Assembly (NCBI GenBank): GCA_937901965.1
Contig: CALGSW010000003.1
Span: 1-61,607, forward strand
Direction of reading: 5' to 3'
DNA length: 61,607 nt
Source: an uncultured Bacteroidota bacterium
GTDB lineage: Bacteria; Bacteroidota; Bacteroidia; Bacteroidales; UBA932
This document shows, one piece after another, positions 1-8,994 of this stretch. A model generated the notes under the pieces. That model ran no database searches. It worked only from the letters and a program-made list of their open reading frames with translations, and was not told the origin of the DNA. The position numbers and the translations under genes are program-made. The first letter of the stretch is position 1; every line of letters starts with the position of its first letter.

Positions 1-254
1 TGCTAAATTATAACGATTTCAAAGAACGAAAATTAATTTTTAGTGGACACTAATGGAGTTAAATATACAAATAATAATTCTGGCTTCAATTCTGCTACTG
101 CATACTTCCCCGGCAATCGCAGCCCCTCCGGAACTTTTCCTCCTCGCTCTCTTCGTTCGCTGTGGCGGAGGTTCCTGCGTGGCTCGGTTGACCGGGGAAG
201 GAGGGAACTGAATATCTTTTCACTTGGTACACAAAGGGTGCGGCCATTTTAAAG

Positions 255-538
255 TGGTGCTTCGCTGTGTTAAGCCGTTCGGCAGAGGGATTTGTTCCGG
301 TATGGGTACCGGATTGGCAACGTGAGTAAATGATTGGCCAGGGCTGGGCACAGGCGTGGGTGGAACGAACCTCTATCTACCTTATTATGTACTAATTGCA
401 AAATATAATTTATTGATTTTAAATGATTTATATTTTGGAATACCTTGAAATTTAGCCCCATGGAGGTTCGTCCCACCCAAACCCGCAACCTTAGGAGCCA
501 GATATTCGGCCAAAGGCCGTATAGACAGCGAAGCACCA
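255..538. repeat. Composite imperfect palindrome
   Basis: Outer arms TGGTGCTTCGCTGT (255-268) and its exact complement ACAGCGAAGCACCA (525-538) enclose inner arms 357-373 and 463-479, which match at 16 of 17 positions. The centre is about 90 bases of AT-rich sequence. The nested symmetry resembles a miniature inverted-repeat element, but no target-site duplication was identified. Confidence 0.65.
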
Positions 539-596
539 TTTAATACTGCAGTCGGCAATCTAGCACCGGACGGCTGTAATACGTATATTAAGAAAG

Positions 597-643
597 ACTT
601 GACACTTTATCCGAGGGGTGATCCCTCGGATAAAGTGTCAAGT
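597..643. repeat. Perfect 21-bp palindrome, copy A of the GACACTTT repeat family
   Basis: Bases 597-617 and 623-643 are exact reverse complements around a 5-base loop (GTGAT). The arm carries the core TTGACACTTT followed by ATCCGAGGG. The same core heads the arms of two other elements in this window, at 17454-17569 and 18679-18782. RNA from either strand would form a very stable hairpin, so it could also end transcription, although no U-tract follows. Confidence 0.85.
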
Positions 644-915
644 TGCACACTGTTTGAACGTTACAGCCGCCTGGGTTTCGTTGCTTCCCAGTCAACCGAG
701 CCACGCAGGAACCGCCGCCACTGAGAACAAGGTAAACGACATTTAAACCCCCTGGTTTAATTACACTTTGTGATTATAAAAAGTTTATTAAACACAGATA
801 GTACACTATTTTACTTATTTATAGCGATTTTTCTTATTTACACCTCATTTTTGAGATTAGAAAATTTTAACTATCTTGAGCCTCGAAAATTGAGCAACTT
901 AAATCATCACTCTGA

Positions 916-2445
916 ATGATACTACACGAACAGTTTATTAAAATGGCCAGGCAAAATCCATCAAGGATGGCCATTATAGACAGAACCCTGGACAGGAGAG
1001 TCACCTATTCAAAGGCTCTTATAGGGGCAATCATTTTAAGCAAGCGATTCAGGAAACTAGACGAAGGTTTTGTGGGAATAATGATTCCAACGTCTGCAGG
1101 GTGTGCACTGGCCACTCTGGGCGTACTGATGAGCGGCAGAACTCCTGTCATGATAAATTACTCAACAGGCGCAGAGAGCAATGCAAGGTATGCACAGCAA
1201 AAATGTGGGTTCAGAACCATTATAACATCTAAAGCCCTGCTTGAAAAAGTGGGTTGCCCTGTAATTGAAGGGATGATATTTCTTGAAGATATAATGGCAA
1301 GTATTGGCACCGGTGAGAAGATTAAAGCCGCATTATTGAGCAAACTTCCGGCTGCGGCTATTATAAATCTGACTTACAAAGGAAAAGAGGACGATGTAGT
1401 AGCTATGCTTTTCACAAGTGGCAGTGAAAAGAATCCAAAGGCAGTTCCTCTTACAAACAAAAATATATCATCAAATATTGAAAGTTTTGGAAACTATGTA
1501 GGTATTTCAGAAAAGGACACAATTCTTGCCAATCTTGTATTTTTCCACATATTCGGCTTAACAGTAAATCTTTGGGTACCTTTCTATTACGGCATTACAA
1601 TGATTACTTATGCAAATCCGCTTGATTTCCAGACAATAAGCAGAATTGCCAGAGAAGAGAGACCAACAATGATGGTGGGCACTCCTAGTTTTTTCTGGGG
1701 CTACCTTCATAAATCAGAACCGGGCGACTTCAAGACCGTAAGAATAATGGTTTCAGGTGCAGACAAATGTCCTGATGCACTAAGGGAGGGTTACATGAAA
1801 AAGCATGGAGTTACACTTCTGGAGGGATACGGAGCAACTGAAACATCTCCGGTAATATCTGTAAACTCTCATCAATTCAATCGCCCGGGCAGTACAGGCA
1901 AACCTATTCCGGGTGTTCAGGTAAGGGTAGAGCATCTTGAAAGCGGAGAGGAGTGTAAACCGGGCGAGGTGGGTAAGATTCTTGTAAAAGGGCCCTCTGT
2001 TATGGGTGGATACTTCAGAGACCCTGAGCAAACTGCAGAGGCACTAAAAGATGGTTGGTACAATACCGGAGACATGGGATACTTTGATGCCGATGGCTAC
2101 CTGTTCCATTCAGGAAGATTTAAAAGGTTTGTAAAAATAGGCGGCGAAATGGTCTCCCTGGTCAAAGTGGAAAACACACTTGAAAAACACCTTCCTACAG
2201 GAGTCTCTTGCTGTGTTGTAGATGTACATGATGAGGTCAGGGGATCTTCAATTATAGCGACTGTAACCATTGAGGTTAATAAATCAGAGATTCTGAAAAA
2301 GATGGGTGAGGAGCTGCCAAACATTGCACTTCCAAAACATTTCATAGTAATCAGGGACCTCCCTATGATGGGGACAGGAAAAATTGACTTCAGGAGTGTG
2401 ACCAAAATTGTTCAGGAACTACTGGACAATCCGGAAAAAATTTAG
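916..2445 (+). CDS. AMP-dependent acyl-CoA / acyl-ACP synthetase
   Basis: This ANL-superfamily enzyme of 509 residues should activate a fatty acid with ATP to an acyl-AMP and then transfer it to CoA or acyl carrier protein. Visible motifs are the phosphate-binding loop LFTSGSEKNPK (about 166-176), GYGATETSP (304-312), YNTGD (382-386), and the C-terminal catalytic lysine in GTGKIDF (K489). The C-terminal small domain resembles the acyl-ACP synthetase half of Aas proteins, so use of ACP is plausible. There is no transmembrane segment or fused acyltransferase. It is followed after 54 bases by a small unknown gene on the same strand. Substrate chain length cannot be read from the sequence. Confidence 0.85.
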   Translation: MILHEQFIKMARQNPSRMAIIDRTLDRRVTYSKALIGAIILSKRFRKLDEGFVGIMIPTSAGCALATLGVLMSGRTPVMINYSTGAESNARYAQQKCGFRTIITSKALLEKVGCPVIEGMIFLEDIMASIGTGEKIKAALLSKLPAAAIINLTYKGKEDDVVAMLFTSGSEKNPKAVPLTNKNISSNIESFGNYVGISEKDTILANLVFFHIFGLTVNLWVPFYYGITMITYANPLDFQTISRIAREERPTMMVGTPSFFWGYLHKSEPGDFKTVRIMVSGADKCPDALREGYMKKHGVTLLEGYGATETSPVISVNSHQFNRPGSTGKPIPGVQVRVEHLESGEECKPGEVGKILVKGPSVMGGYFRDPEQTAEALKDGWYNTGDMGYFDADGYLFHSGRFKRFVKIGGEMVSLVKVENTLEKHLPTGVSCCVVDVHDEVRGSSIIATVTIEVNKSEILKKMGEELPNIALPKHFIVIRDLPMMGTGKIDFRSVTKIVQELLDNPEKI

Positions 2446-2499
2446 GATTTATTAACTGAATTCCGTAAATTGCATGTAGTTGCATTGTGGAAAACAGAA

Positions 2500-2838
2500 A
2501 TGACCATGGACAAACTGATATTTAACGTAGATAGGAGCATTTTTGAAAATATCTCATCCGGAGTGCAGAAAGCATTCGTTGCACAAGTAAAGCCGTCTGA
2601 ACTAAATAAATACTTCATTCTTAATGAAGAGAAAAAGATTGATGTCAGGTACTTTAATGAAATTGAATTCACTCACGAAAATAGTCACTGCTCTTTTAAA
2701 ATTGGATACGCAGAGATTGATTTTTTAATACCAAATCAATTACTTGATTCAGGAATTGAAGATCTGACTGAGTATTACAACTACGAAAACATGCCTCCTG
2801 TTGAGATTATGTTTCAGCTTAAAGAGAGACTTAATTAA
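2500..2838 (+). CDS. Small hypothetical protein
   Basis: A soluble, acidic protein of about 112 residues with no signal peptide, membrane segment or recognised motif. An earlier in-frame ATG lies at 2470, but 2500 is preferred because GGAAA sits 6 bases before it; 2506 is also possible. The gene follows the acyl synthetase closely and could be co-transcribed. Its stop codon abuts the stop of the convergent Crp-family gene. Function unknown. Confidence 0.6.
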   Translation: MTMDKLIFNVDRSIFENISSGVQKAFVAQVKPSELNKYFILNEEKKIDVRYFNEIEFTHENSHCSFKIGYAEIDFLIPNQLLDSGIEDLTEYYNYENMPPVEIMFQLKERLN

Positions 2839-3498
2839 TTATCCCTTTTCAGCAATCAGTTGAAGAGCTTTTTTGTTTAAAATCTCCAGATTCCTGCCGG
2901 AAACTGAAACAAGTCCATCTCTCTGAAAATCAGACAAAGTATTTATTATACTCTCTTTTGAGTATCCCAGCGTGGCAGCCATCTCCTCTCTTGTAAAGGG
3001 GAGAATCACCTTTTTGTCACCAAAGACTCTCTCAACACTGAGGAGCAACATGGCCAGGGCGCCATTTGCATTCCTGTGGCTCAGAGAAATAAGTGTATGT
3101 ACAACGCCGTTAGTCATCTCAGACATCATAGAGACAATGTATACAGCAAACTCCCCATTCTGGCCGATTAGTTTCTCAAGAACATCTCTGTCAAAGATCC
3201 TGACTTTTGCCGGAGTTATTGCTATAGCTGAAAATTCAAGCCTCTTTCTTACAAAAGAGCACATCAGACCTATAAAGTCTCCTTTTACAGCAAAACCAAA
3301 GGTAGTATCCCTGCCTGCCTCCTCAAGATTAAGTTTTGCCATCCCCTCTTCAAGAAACATTATCTGAGAAGCCATGCTCCCCTGTTTAATTATTGCCTCC
3401 CCTTTGCCGTAGCTTAGTAAAACCGATGACTTGGCCAGCTCCTCTCTTTCTCCGGATGATAATTTACTTGCCCATGAATAAGTAATATCTCGCTCCAT
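2839..3498 (-). CDS. Crp/Fnr-family transcriptional regulator
   Basis: The protein has an N-terminal cyclic-nucleotide-binding-like beta-roll (GEAIIKQGS then FLEEGMAKL) and a C-terminal winged helix (FTREEMAATLGYSKESI, near residues 160-190). No Fnr-type cysteine cluster is visible, so it is not an Fe-S oxygen sensor of the classical type; its ligand is unknown. An upstream extension in the same frame runs to 3609, but the start at 3498 gives the usual family length (219 residues) and leaves room for regulatory DNA. It diverges from an osmC-like gene, and a perfect 14-bp palindrome lies 25 bases before its start, suggesting autoregulation and control of osmC (inference). Confidence 0.85.
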   Translation of the reverse strand: MERDITYSWASKLSSGEREELAKSSVLLSYGKGEAIIKQGSMASQIMFLEEGMAKLNLEEAGRDTTFGFAVKGDFIGLMCSFVRKRLEFSAIAITPAKVRIFDRDVLEKLIGQNGEFAVYIVSMMSEMTNGVVHTLISLSHRNANGALAMLLLSVERVFGDKKVILPFTREEMAATLGYSKESIINTLSDFQRDGLVSVSGRNLEILNKKALQLIAEKG

Positions 3499-3522
3499 AC
3501 TTTGACTCTTTAAGTTCAAAAC

Positions 3523-3536
3523 ATGTAATATTACAT
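3523..3536. promoter_or_regulatory. Candidate operator palindrome ATGTAATATTACAT
   Basis: A perfect 14-base dyad lies between the divergent Crp-family and OsmC genes, centred 31-32 bases upstream of the regulator start. Dimeric Crp/Fnr proteins bind such dyads, though this is not the classical TTGAT-N4-ATCAA or TGTGA-N6-TCACA sequence. Confidence 0.45.
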
Positions 3537-3591
3537 CTTTTTTAGTTAAAAATTGCACTCCCGCATAAACCAGGGGCCTGTTTAACATTCT

Positions 3592-3599
3592 TAACTTTG
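3592..3599 (+). promoter_or_regulatory. Putative -7 promoter box of the osmC-like gene
   Basis: TAACTTTG matches the Bacteroidota -7 consensus TAnnTTTG exactly and sits 22 bases before the OsmC start codon. No good -33 TTTG was found at the usual distance, so the promoter may need an activator, for example the neighbouring Crp-family protein. Confidence 0.45.
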
Positions 3600-3621
3600 C
3601 AAAAACCAATAAATAAACATT

Positions 3622-4065
3622 ATGGCGGATTCAAGATTCAGGGTAAAAGCACACAGTGAAAGCCCTACAAAAACAATTGTGAAGGCAAGACAATTTGAGA
3701 TAGTTATTGACGAACCTGCAGAGCTGGGTGGAACAGATCAGGGAGCAAATCCTGTTGAGTATGTTCTCGCTGCATTTGCAGGATGTCTGAATGTTATGGC
3801 GCATGTGATTGCAAAAGAGCTGGAATTTGAACTAAGAGGAGTTGAAATTGATCTCTACGGAGACCTGAATCCGGCAAGACTTTTTGGTATGAGCTTTGAT
3901 GAAAGAGCCGGATACAAGCAGATAACTGTAACACTAAAACCTGATACAGATGCAGATGAAGCCACTCTTGCCAAATGGGCAGAGAAGATTGAAGATCGTT
4001 GCCCAGTAAGTGACAATCTTCAACATACAACACCTGTAAAGATTGAGGTTAAGAAGCAAAAATAA
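3622..4065 (+). CDS. OsmC-family protein
   Basis: OsmC/Ohr-family proteins are cytoplasmic dimeric thiol peroxidases that reduce organic hydroperoxides. The 147-residue product carries the family signature GANPVEYVLAAFAGC with the first cysteine at residue 55, and the second cysteine at 127 in CPVSDN. Both redox cysteines are therefore present. It diverges from a Crp-family regulator and is followed by a strong terminator, so it looks monocistronic. It is one of several peroxide-defence genes in the window. Confidence 0.88.
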   Translation: MADSRFRVKAHSESPTKTIVKARQFEIVIDEPAELGGTDQGANPVEYVLAAFAGCLNVMAHVIAKELEFELRGVEIDLYGDLNPARLFGMSFDERAGYKQITVTLKPDTDADEATLAKWAEKIEDRCPVSDNLQHTTPVKIEVKKQK

Positions 4066-4087
4066 GCAGTTGATAAATTAACCCCCT

Positions 4088-4122
4088 AAACCTTGCAGAA
4101 TATATATCTGCAGGGTTTTTTT
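4088..4122 (+). terminator. Rho-independent terminator after osmC-like gene
   Basis: AAACCTTGCAG (4088-4098) pairs with CTGCAGGGTTT with a single wobble, across a 9-base AT loop, and is followed by a run of seven Ts. It lies 22 bases after the OsmC stop. Confidence 0.8.
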
Positions 4123-4158
4123 ATGTAAATTGCAAAACTAATCCCAAACTCACTAAAT

Positions 4159-5277
4159 ATGAAAAAACTAATCTTCTTGACCCTTTTCTTCACGCTCTCA
4201 TCACTCTTATCACCTGAAAAAGTATTTGCAGAGAGAGCAAAATTAGATTCACTGCTACCCGTAAGAGGTTTTTGTATTGCCTTGCCTACTCCGGACAGAA
4301 TGGATGAATTTGCAGACTTCATTGAAAACGAACTGGCCCCAAGAAATGTAAACACACTTGTACTTAGGGTAGAGTATAAATACAAATGGAAGAGCAGACC
4401 AGAACTTATTGATACTCTTGCCCTGTCAAAGAGAGAGATAAAGAGACTGCTTAAAGTATGTGAAAAGCATAATATTAAGATGATTCCACTGATTGACCTG
4501 CTGGGACATCAGTCCGGAAGAGGCGGACTCAATCAGCTTCTCTCTACTTACCCGCAATTTGAAGAGACTCCAATGGAGCTGAGCAATGAACCATCAAGAC
4601 TGCCTATGAATGGATTCAATATGAGAAGCTACTGTCCTAACCATCCGGAAGTTCATAATGTTGTATTTGATGTCGTTGACGAAATATGCGAGGTATTTGA
4701 ATCTGATACTTTTCACGCCGGGATGGATGAAGTTTTTGACATAGGAAACGACAAGTGTCCGCGCTGTGCAGGCAAAGACAAAGCCGAATTATTTGCTCAG
4801 GAGGTTTGGACTATAAGAAATCACCTGGCCTCAAAGGGCAGAAAGATGTGGATGTGGGGAGACAGACTACTTGACGGCCGTACAATCGGTCTTGGCAGAT
4901 GGGAGGGAAGTTACAATAACACCCACAGGGCTATTGACATGATACCTAAAGATGTTACTATATGCGACTGGCACTATGAAAGAGCAGATGTAACCGCTGC
5001 ACTTTTTGCAATGAAAGGCATTGATGTTATGACATGTCCATGGAGAAATCCAAAGGCAGCAGTTTTACAGGTTGAGGATATGGTAAGGTTTCGCCAGAAT
5101 ACAGCTAAGGTAATGCAGCCAAGATTCAGGGGTGTTATGCACACTGTTTGGTCAAATGTGGGCACATTTCTTGACGGTTACTATGGTAAAACAACTGATA
5201 ACACACAAGGTGACCAGACTCCGTGGGAGGCTTTCAGAAAGATGTTTGACCGAATTGCCTTATTAACTCAAGAGTAG
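4159..5277 (+). CDS. Secreted GH20-like glycosidase
   Basis: The protein has an N-terminal signal peptide (cleavage near residue 24) and a TIM-barrel resembling family 20 beta-N-acetylhexosaminidases. The sequence FHAGMDEVF holds the Asp-Glu pair (D190, E191) that in GH20 positions the substrate acetamido group and donates the proton. At 372 residues it consists almost only of the catalytic barrel and lacks the usual N-terminal GH20b domain. A likely substrate is a GlcNAc- or GalNAc-containing glycan. Its 3' end overlaps the convergent mannanase-like gene by 44 bases, which would produce antisense overlap of the two transcripts. Confidence 0.72.
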   Translation: MKKLIFLTLFFTLSSLLSPEKVFAERAKLDSLLPVRGFCIALPTPDRMDEFADFIENELAPRNVNTLVLRVEYKYKWKSRPELIDTLALSKREIKRLLKVCEKHNIKMIPLIDLLGHQSGRGGLNQLLSTYPQFEETPMELSNEPSRLPMNGFNMRSYCPNHPEVHNVVFDVVDEICEVFESDTFHAGMDEVFDIGNDKCPRCAGKDKAELFAQEVWTIRNHLASKGRKMWMWGDRLLDGRTIGLGRWEGSYNNTHRAIDMIPKDVTICDWHYERADVTAALFAMKGIDVMTCPWRNPKAAVLQVEDMVRFRQNTAKVMQPRFRGVMHTVWSNVGTFLDGYYGKTTDNTQGDQTPWEAFRKMFDRIALLTQE

Positions 5278-6517
5278 TGGTGTCTGAGGCAAAAACCGAG
5301 TAGAGCCCCTGAGGCTCCTGAGCAGGGTCACCGGTATACGGGTCCCCCCTTTGCCAGTCAAATCTTCCCTGTAAAGTATCGGCATAGCCTCCCCAACCCC
5401 AGAAATTAACTCCTGCAAGAGCTCCTCCCTCAGAGGAGCTCTTTTTTAAATAGTTGAAAATAAATTTAAAATACTTATCTCTGGCCTTCACACCGGAGGT
5501 TCTTGCAAAGGAGAAGCCATCTCTTGGATATCCAAACTCTTCAAGTGCTAAAGGTTTATTTAGTCTCTCCGCAACCTCAACATGGCTCAAAATATATTTT
5601 TCTGTCTCTCTGATAGAATTATCAAGCTTCTCATCAATACTATCCCGTGAAGACCAGCCCCAGTTATAAGGCCAGATGTGCATATTCAGATAATCTATGT
5701 ATTCAGATGCATGGATTCTTTCATAAAGGTTCATATCCACTTCACAACCATACAAACCTTCACTGCCGGTAGAGACCATATGGTTCTTATCTATTGTTTT
5801 TATTAGCATTGCCACACTGACAATCCAATTGTAAAAAGGCTCCTTTCCTTTATCAGAAAAGGCCCTCGGTTCATTCGCCACCTGCCATGAGAATATTGCC
5901 GGATCTTCAGAATAAGGCTCTCCGGTAATAGTATTTATTCTGGAGACAATAAACTCAACGTGATTGCCATACATCCTTTTACATGAATCGCAGAAAACAA
6001 ATTTGGCTGCATAGTCTCTGAAGGGAATCCACCCTGATATTGCCGGAATGGGGGCAGTCCCGGCTCCTGACCACATTAAGTACTGCGAGAAACCTCCCGA
6101 CCACTCCCATGAGTTGCCCAGGTAGAGTACAGCCTTCATACCCCTTTTGCCAAGTTCAACCAAAAGCCTGTCAAGGCCTCTCAGAAGAGTATCATTATAT
6201 AATCCAGGTTCAGGCTGCAGAATAGGTTCTATCTTTGAATGAACACCACTCTCACCCTCCGCTCCCACAAGAACACGGATATTGTCTAAGCCTGACTCTT
6301 TTAGCAGGTCCAGTTCTTTGAAAAGCCTCAAAGTATCACCTCCTTCACCATCTGATGCTAATATAGCTGCATACCACATATTGGTCCCCATAAAATAGTA
6401 TGGCTCCCCGTTTACAATAAACTGTCCCCCCTCAACCCTCGCAAAATCATTCCTTTTCAATGTTTGAGAGCATGAAACGACTATCGACAATAACACAAGT
6501 AAAGCCAAAGTCCTCAT
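5234..6517 (-). CDS. GH5 (mannanase-type) lipoprotein
   Basis: This 427-residue lipoprotein (lipobox ending at C16) resembles subfamily-7 GH5 endo-beta-1,4-mannanases. The catalytic acid/base is in WQVANEP (E216) and the nucleophile in LALEEFGYP (E327 by family analogy). The N-terminal segment GQFIVNGEPYYFMGTNMWY is typical of the subfamily. The start overlaps the stop of the transglutaminase-like gene as ATGA, so the two are translationally coupled. No SusC/SusD or other mannan genes adjoin it, so the substrate could be another beta-mannoside. Confidence 0.8.
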   Translation of the reverse strand: MRTLALLVLLSIVVSCSQTLKRNDFARVEGGQFIVNGEPYYFMGTNMWYAAILASDGEGGDTLRLFKELDLLKESGLDNIRVLVGAEGESGVHSKIEPILQPEPGLYNDTLLRGLDRLLVELGKRGMKAVLYLGNSWEWSGGFSQYLMWSGAGTAPIPAISGWIPFRDYAAKFVFCDSCKRMYGNHVEFIVSRINTITGEPYSEDPAIFSWQVANEPRAFSDKGKEPFYNWIVSVAMLIKTIDKNHMVSTGSEGLYGCEVDMNLYERIHASEYIDYLNMHIWPYNWGWSSRDSIDEKLDNSIRETEKYILSHVEVAERLNKPLALEEFGYPRDGFSFARTSGVKARDKYFKFIFNYLKKSSSEGGALAGVNFWGWGGYADTLQGRFDWQRGDPYTGDPAQEPQGLYSVFASDTTTLELIRQFGQTSF

Positions 6518-8994
6518 AATCGTTTTGTAATTTTAATCAACCTATCGCCGGTACCTATGGAATATCCGCCGGAGCTGAATACTATTCTTCCAAAAGTGTC
6601 TGCAACAATAACCAGTGGTGATGGAGTTTCATTCTTAATACCAAGACCTTTAACAGCAGAATTCTGCAATTTTCCGTTAGTATCAGACAGAAAAATAAAG
6701 TTTTCCGGCAAGCTGAGCTGAGACAATTTAACCTCAGCGGACTTCAGGGATTGCAGGTCCGGATATACAAAAACAACACCTCTTCCCCATTTCTCAAATT
6801 CATCCTTATACTTAATTATATCAGATAATATATGATTACCCGGTTCATGATTATGTCTGAGAAATACAAGTATAAAAAATCCCCTTCCGCATTTTTCTAC
6901 TATTGAGACATCTATGTTCATGCTCCCCAAGACTTGCAAATCCTCTTTATCCTCTCTGAGTATAAGAGGTACTTCTGTTACCTCTCCCTCCCTTATATTG
7001 AAATAATGCATTCTGGAAAGAACCTTGCCATCAGCCATTCTGGTCCCGCTTGTCAATAGATAATATCCGGGATCAAGATCAACCTTATCCACCTCTCCAA
7101 ATATACTTTTCCAGGAACTTGTACCCTCAAAACCCTCTCTGTTTCTGAATGACAAAACCTTGAATCCAGAGCTCTCTATTCTTGAAATTGTAAAGTGAGT
7201 TTCAAATTTTGGATCCTCTACACCAGCTCCGTTATATGTAATATGGAGAGATCCCTTTGCCGATAACTGAGTCTTTTTCCATTCATTATTAAAGAGGTAT
7301 TCAGGCTCGGAAGTTACGGGGTTAAGTCTTGCCGGGATTTCAAATGTTCTGCAAAGAGCAACCATGAACAGATCTCTGGAATAGCTATCTGCAACACCAA
7401 GCCTCCATACTCCGGCCGGTGAAATGGGGATAGCCTGAGGATTGTATCCATTATGTATCCTGATTGAAGAGCACAATTTTTCAATAGCTGCCGGATTATT
7501 ATACAGAGTGTCGGCACCAGGAATATTTTTAAGATCCCCCCTCCAGGGAGAGAGTAGTTCCCTTCCAATTCTTGGAGATATAATAAATGGATCAGATATA
7601 TCTTCACCAGTATTTTCCAGATGATCAATCAGCACATTGGCAGGTGTATCCTTAAAATCTTTTGAAGAGAGAGAGGCAAGAATAGTTTCACCGATGTGTC
7701 TCTTATTCTCTGGCACAGATTTAACGAATTTATCAATTTCAGGCTTGTTACCCTGAGAGCCATTTAACCTTGCTACCCTTATAGAATCCTCTTTAGCGAG
7801 AAGAATTCTGTTATCCATAATCTGCTTATCAGTAACATCTCTTTTGACAATCCCCTCTGCCGGAGGAACTATATCGTATTCAGCAATAAATACATCTCCC
7901 ATATCTCTATCTATCAGAATTTCTTCCGTCAGTGAATTTCCATTCATAGAGATTACCTTTAATCCAAATTTATCTCCCTTAATAGCCCTGACCAGAACAT
8001 CTCCCCGTCCAAAAGAGGCACTGACAGCCCCCTTTGAGTCACTTTTCATTTTTACGGCAGGCCAAAACTCAGCATAGTTATAAATGCAAAACTCTGTTAT
8101 TGCCCCCTCAACCGGTTTACCGGATAAATCCCTTACAATAAGTGAAAGCTCTGTTACCGGAGCATAGTTTGAAGTAACATTAATCTCTGTATATACATCT
8201 GTCTGTTCAATTACATCTTCCGGGCCGGCATATCTTCCAAATACTTTTGTATGCATAAGCAATGCCCTTGTTGCCGATGTTGTAAACCAGGCCATATCAA
8301 GAACCGGCTCCGGTTCACAAGCTCCTATGTAATGCCATTTTCCGTTTGCCCATGCCTCTATCCAGGCGTGATTATCATCTGTATGGGCCCATCTGGGTGT
8401 GTAGACCTGCCTTGCAGGAATACCCACAGCTCTTAGCGCAGCCACTGTAAAGACCGACTCCTCTCCGCATCTCCCCTCTCCGTTTCTCATGGTAGCAAGG
8501 GGCGATGAAGTTCTCTCATCACTCGGTGAGTATATAACATATTCGTGACACCAGTGATTCACCTCAAGTATAGCCTCCTCCATTGAAAGCCCCTTAATTC
8601 TGGGCATCAGCTCCCTGTTCATAATAGCTCTGGAGCTGTCCAGACTCTCATTATTTACTCTGAGAGGAAGGACAAAATGGTTGAAAAGCAGATCCGGGAT
8701 TTCCGGACCCCAATCTGTAGTGTGTTTTGTAGATAGTGCGATTTTTGCAGCCTCAGCAAACAGAGAACCGTCATAATCAGCAATATCTCCCAGAGGCATG
8801 TAAGCGTAGAGAAATTTTAATGCCTTCTTTAACTCTATGTCACTTGTTGTGTCAATAACGAGAAAGAGGCCCTGATCTCTGATCAGCGACCTCTTTGACT
8901 TTAGATCCTTGTCCGTCAGATTACCAGAACAAGAGAGAAGAAGTAGTGTTGATGAAACAAACAGAGAAACTGTAAGACCCTTAATTTTATTCAT
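6514..8994 (-). CDS. Transglutaminase-like lipoprotein with C-terminal thioredoxin-like domain
   Basis: A lipoprotein (LLLLSC) with a transglutaminase/protease-like core. The presumed catalytic cysteine is in GRCGEES and the histidine in NHAWIEAW, followed by YIGACEPEP where the third acid is expected. A carboxypeptidase-regulatory or Ig-like segment follows (VRDLSGKPVEGA). The last 120 residues look like a thioredoxin/AhpC fold (FLRHNHEPGNHI, VFVYPDL, SPLVIVADTFGRIV) but have no CxxC. An ATG at 9006 is in frame, but AGGA precedes the ATG at 8994. It overlaps its neighbours on both sides (small membrane gene, GH5), forming a three-gene operon. Substrate unknown; periplasmic peptide or glycopeptide processing is a guess. 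Confidence 0.75.
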   Translation of the reverse strand: MNKIKGLTVSLFVSSTLLLLSCSGNLTDKDLKSKRSLIRDQGLFLVIDTTSDIELKKALKFLYAYMPLGDIADYDGSLFAEAAKIALSTKHTTDWGPEIPDLLFNHFVLPLRVNNESLDSSRAIMNRELMPRIKGLSMEEAILEVNHWCHEYVIYSPSDERTSSPLATMRNGEGRCGEESVFTVAALRAVGIPARQVYTPRWAHTDDNHAWIEAWANGKWHYIGACEPEPVLDMAWFTTSATRALLMHTKVFGRYAGPEDVIEQTDVYTEINVTSNYAPVTELSLIVRDLSGKPVEGAITEFCIYNYAEFWPAVKMKSDSKGAVSASFGRGDVLVRAIKGDKFGLKVISMNGNSLTEEILIDRDMGDVFIAEYDIVPPAEGIVKRDVTDKQIMDNRILLAKEDSIRVARLNGSQGNKPEIDKFVKSVPENKRHIGETILASLSSKDFKDTPANVLIDHLENTGEDISDPFIISPRIGRELLSPWRGDLKNIPGADTLYNNPAAIEKLCSSIRIHNGYNPQAIPISPAGVWRLGVADSYSRDLFMVALCRTFEIPARLNPVTSEPEYLFNNEWKKTQLSAKGSLHITYNGAGVEDPKFETHFTISRIESSGFKVLSFRNREGFEGTSSWKSIFGEVDKVDLDPGYYLLTSGTRMADGKVLSRMHYFNIREGEVTEVPLILREDKEDLQVLGSMNIDVSIVEKCGRGFFILVFLRHNHEPGNHILSDIIKYKDEFEKWGRGVVFVYPDLQSLKSAEVKLSQLSLPENFIFLSDTNGKLQNSAVKGLGIKNETPSPLVIVADTFGRIVFSSGGYSIGTGDRLIKITKRL

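Larger units (their letters stand above)
163..720. repeat. Long-range inverted repeat, arms 163-192 and 691-720
   Basis: The 22-base sequence at 171-192 recurs as an exact reverse complement at 691-712. The match continues outward with GTGGCGG on both sides and one mismatch, giving arms of about 30 bases. The arms enclose the other palindromic structures of this region. The left arm also pairs imperfectly with 106-119 (TTCCCCGG-type sequence). This may be an inserted palindromic element or the remains of several insertions; no transposase is associated. Confidence 0.75.
1..915. other. Gene-free, repeat-rich region
   Basis: No credible coding region was found here. The short open frames lie inside inverted repeats and show no protein family signal. 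The stretch holds three separate inverted-repeat structures (listed individually) and a small hairpin at 743-760 (TTAAACC, 4-nt loop, GGTTTAA). The last 150 bases before the gene at 916 are AT-rich and probably carry its promoter, but no clear TAnnTTTG box with good spacing was seen. Confidence 0.7.

Noticed and set aside
43..252. Open frame of 69 codons on the plus strand
   Set aside because: It covers the repeated inverted arm and has the arginine/proline-rich composition expected from GC-rich repeats.
270..539. Open frame of 89 codons on the minus strand
   Set aside because: It lies wholly within the composite palindrome, shows no family pattern and is explained by repeat sequence.
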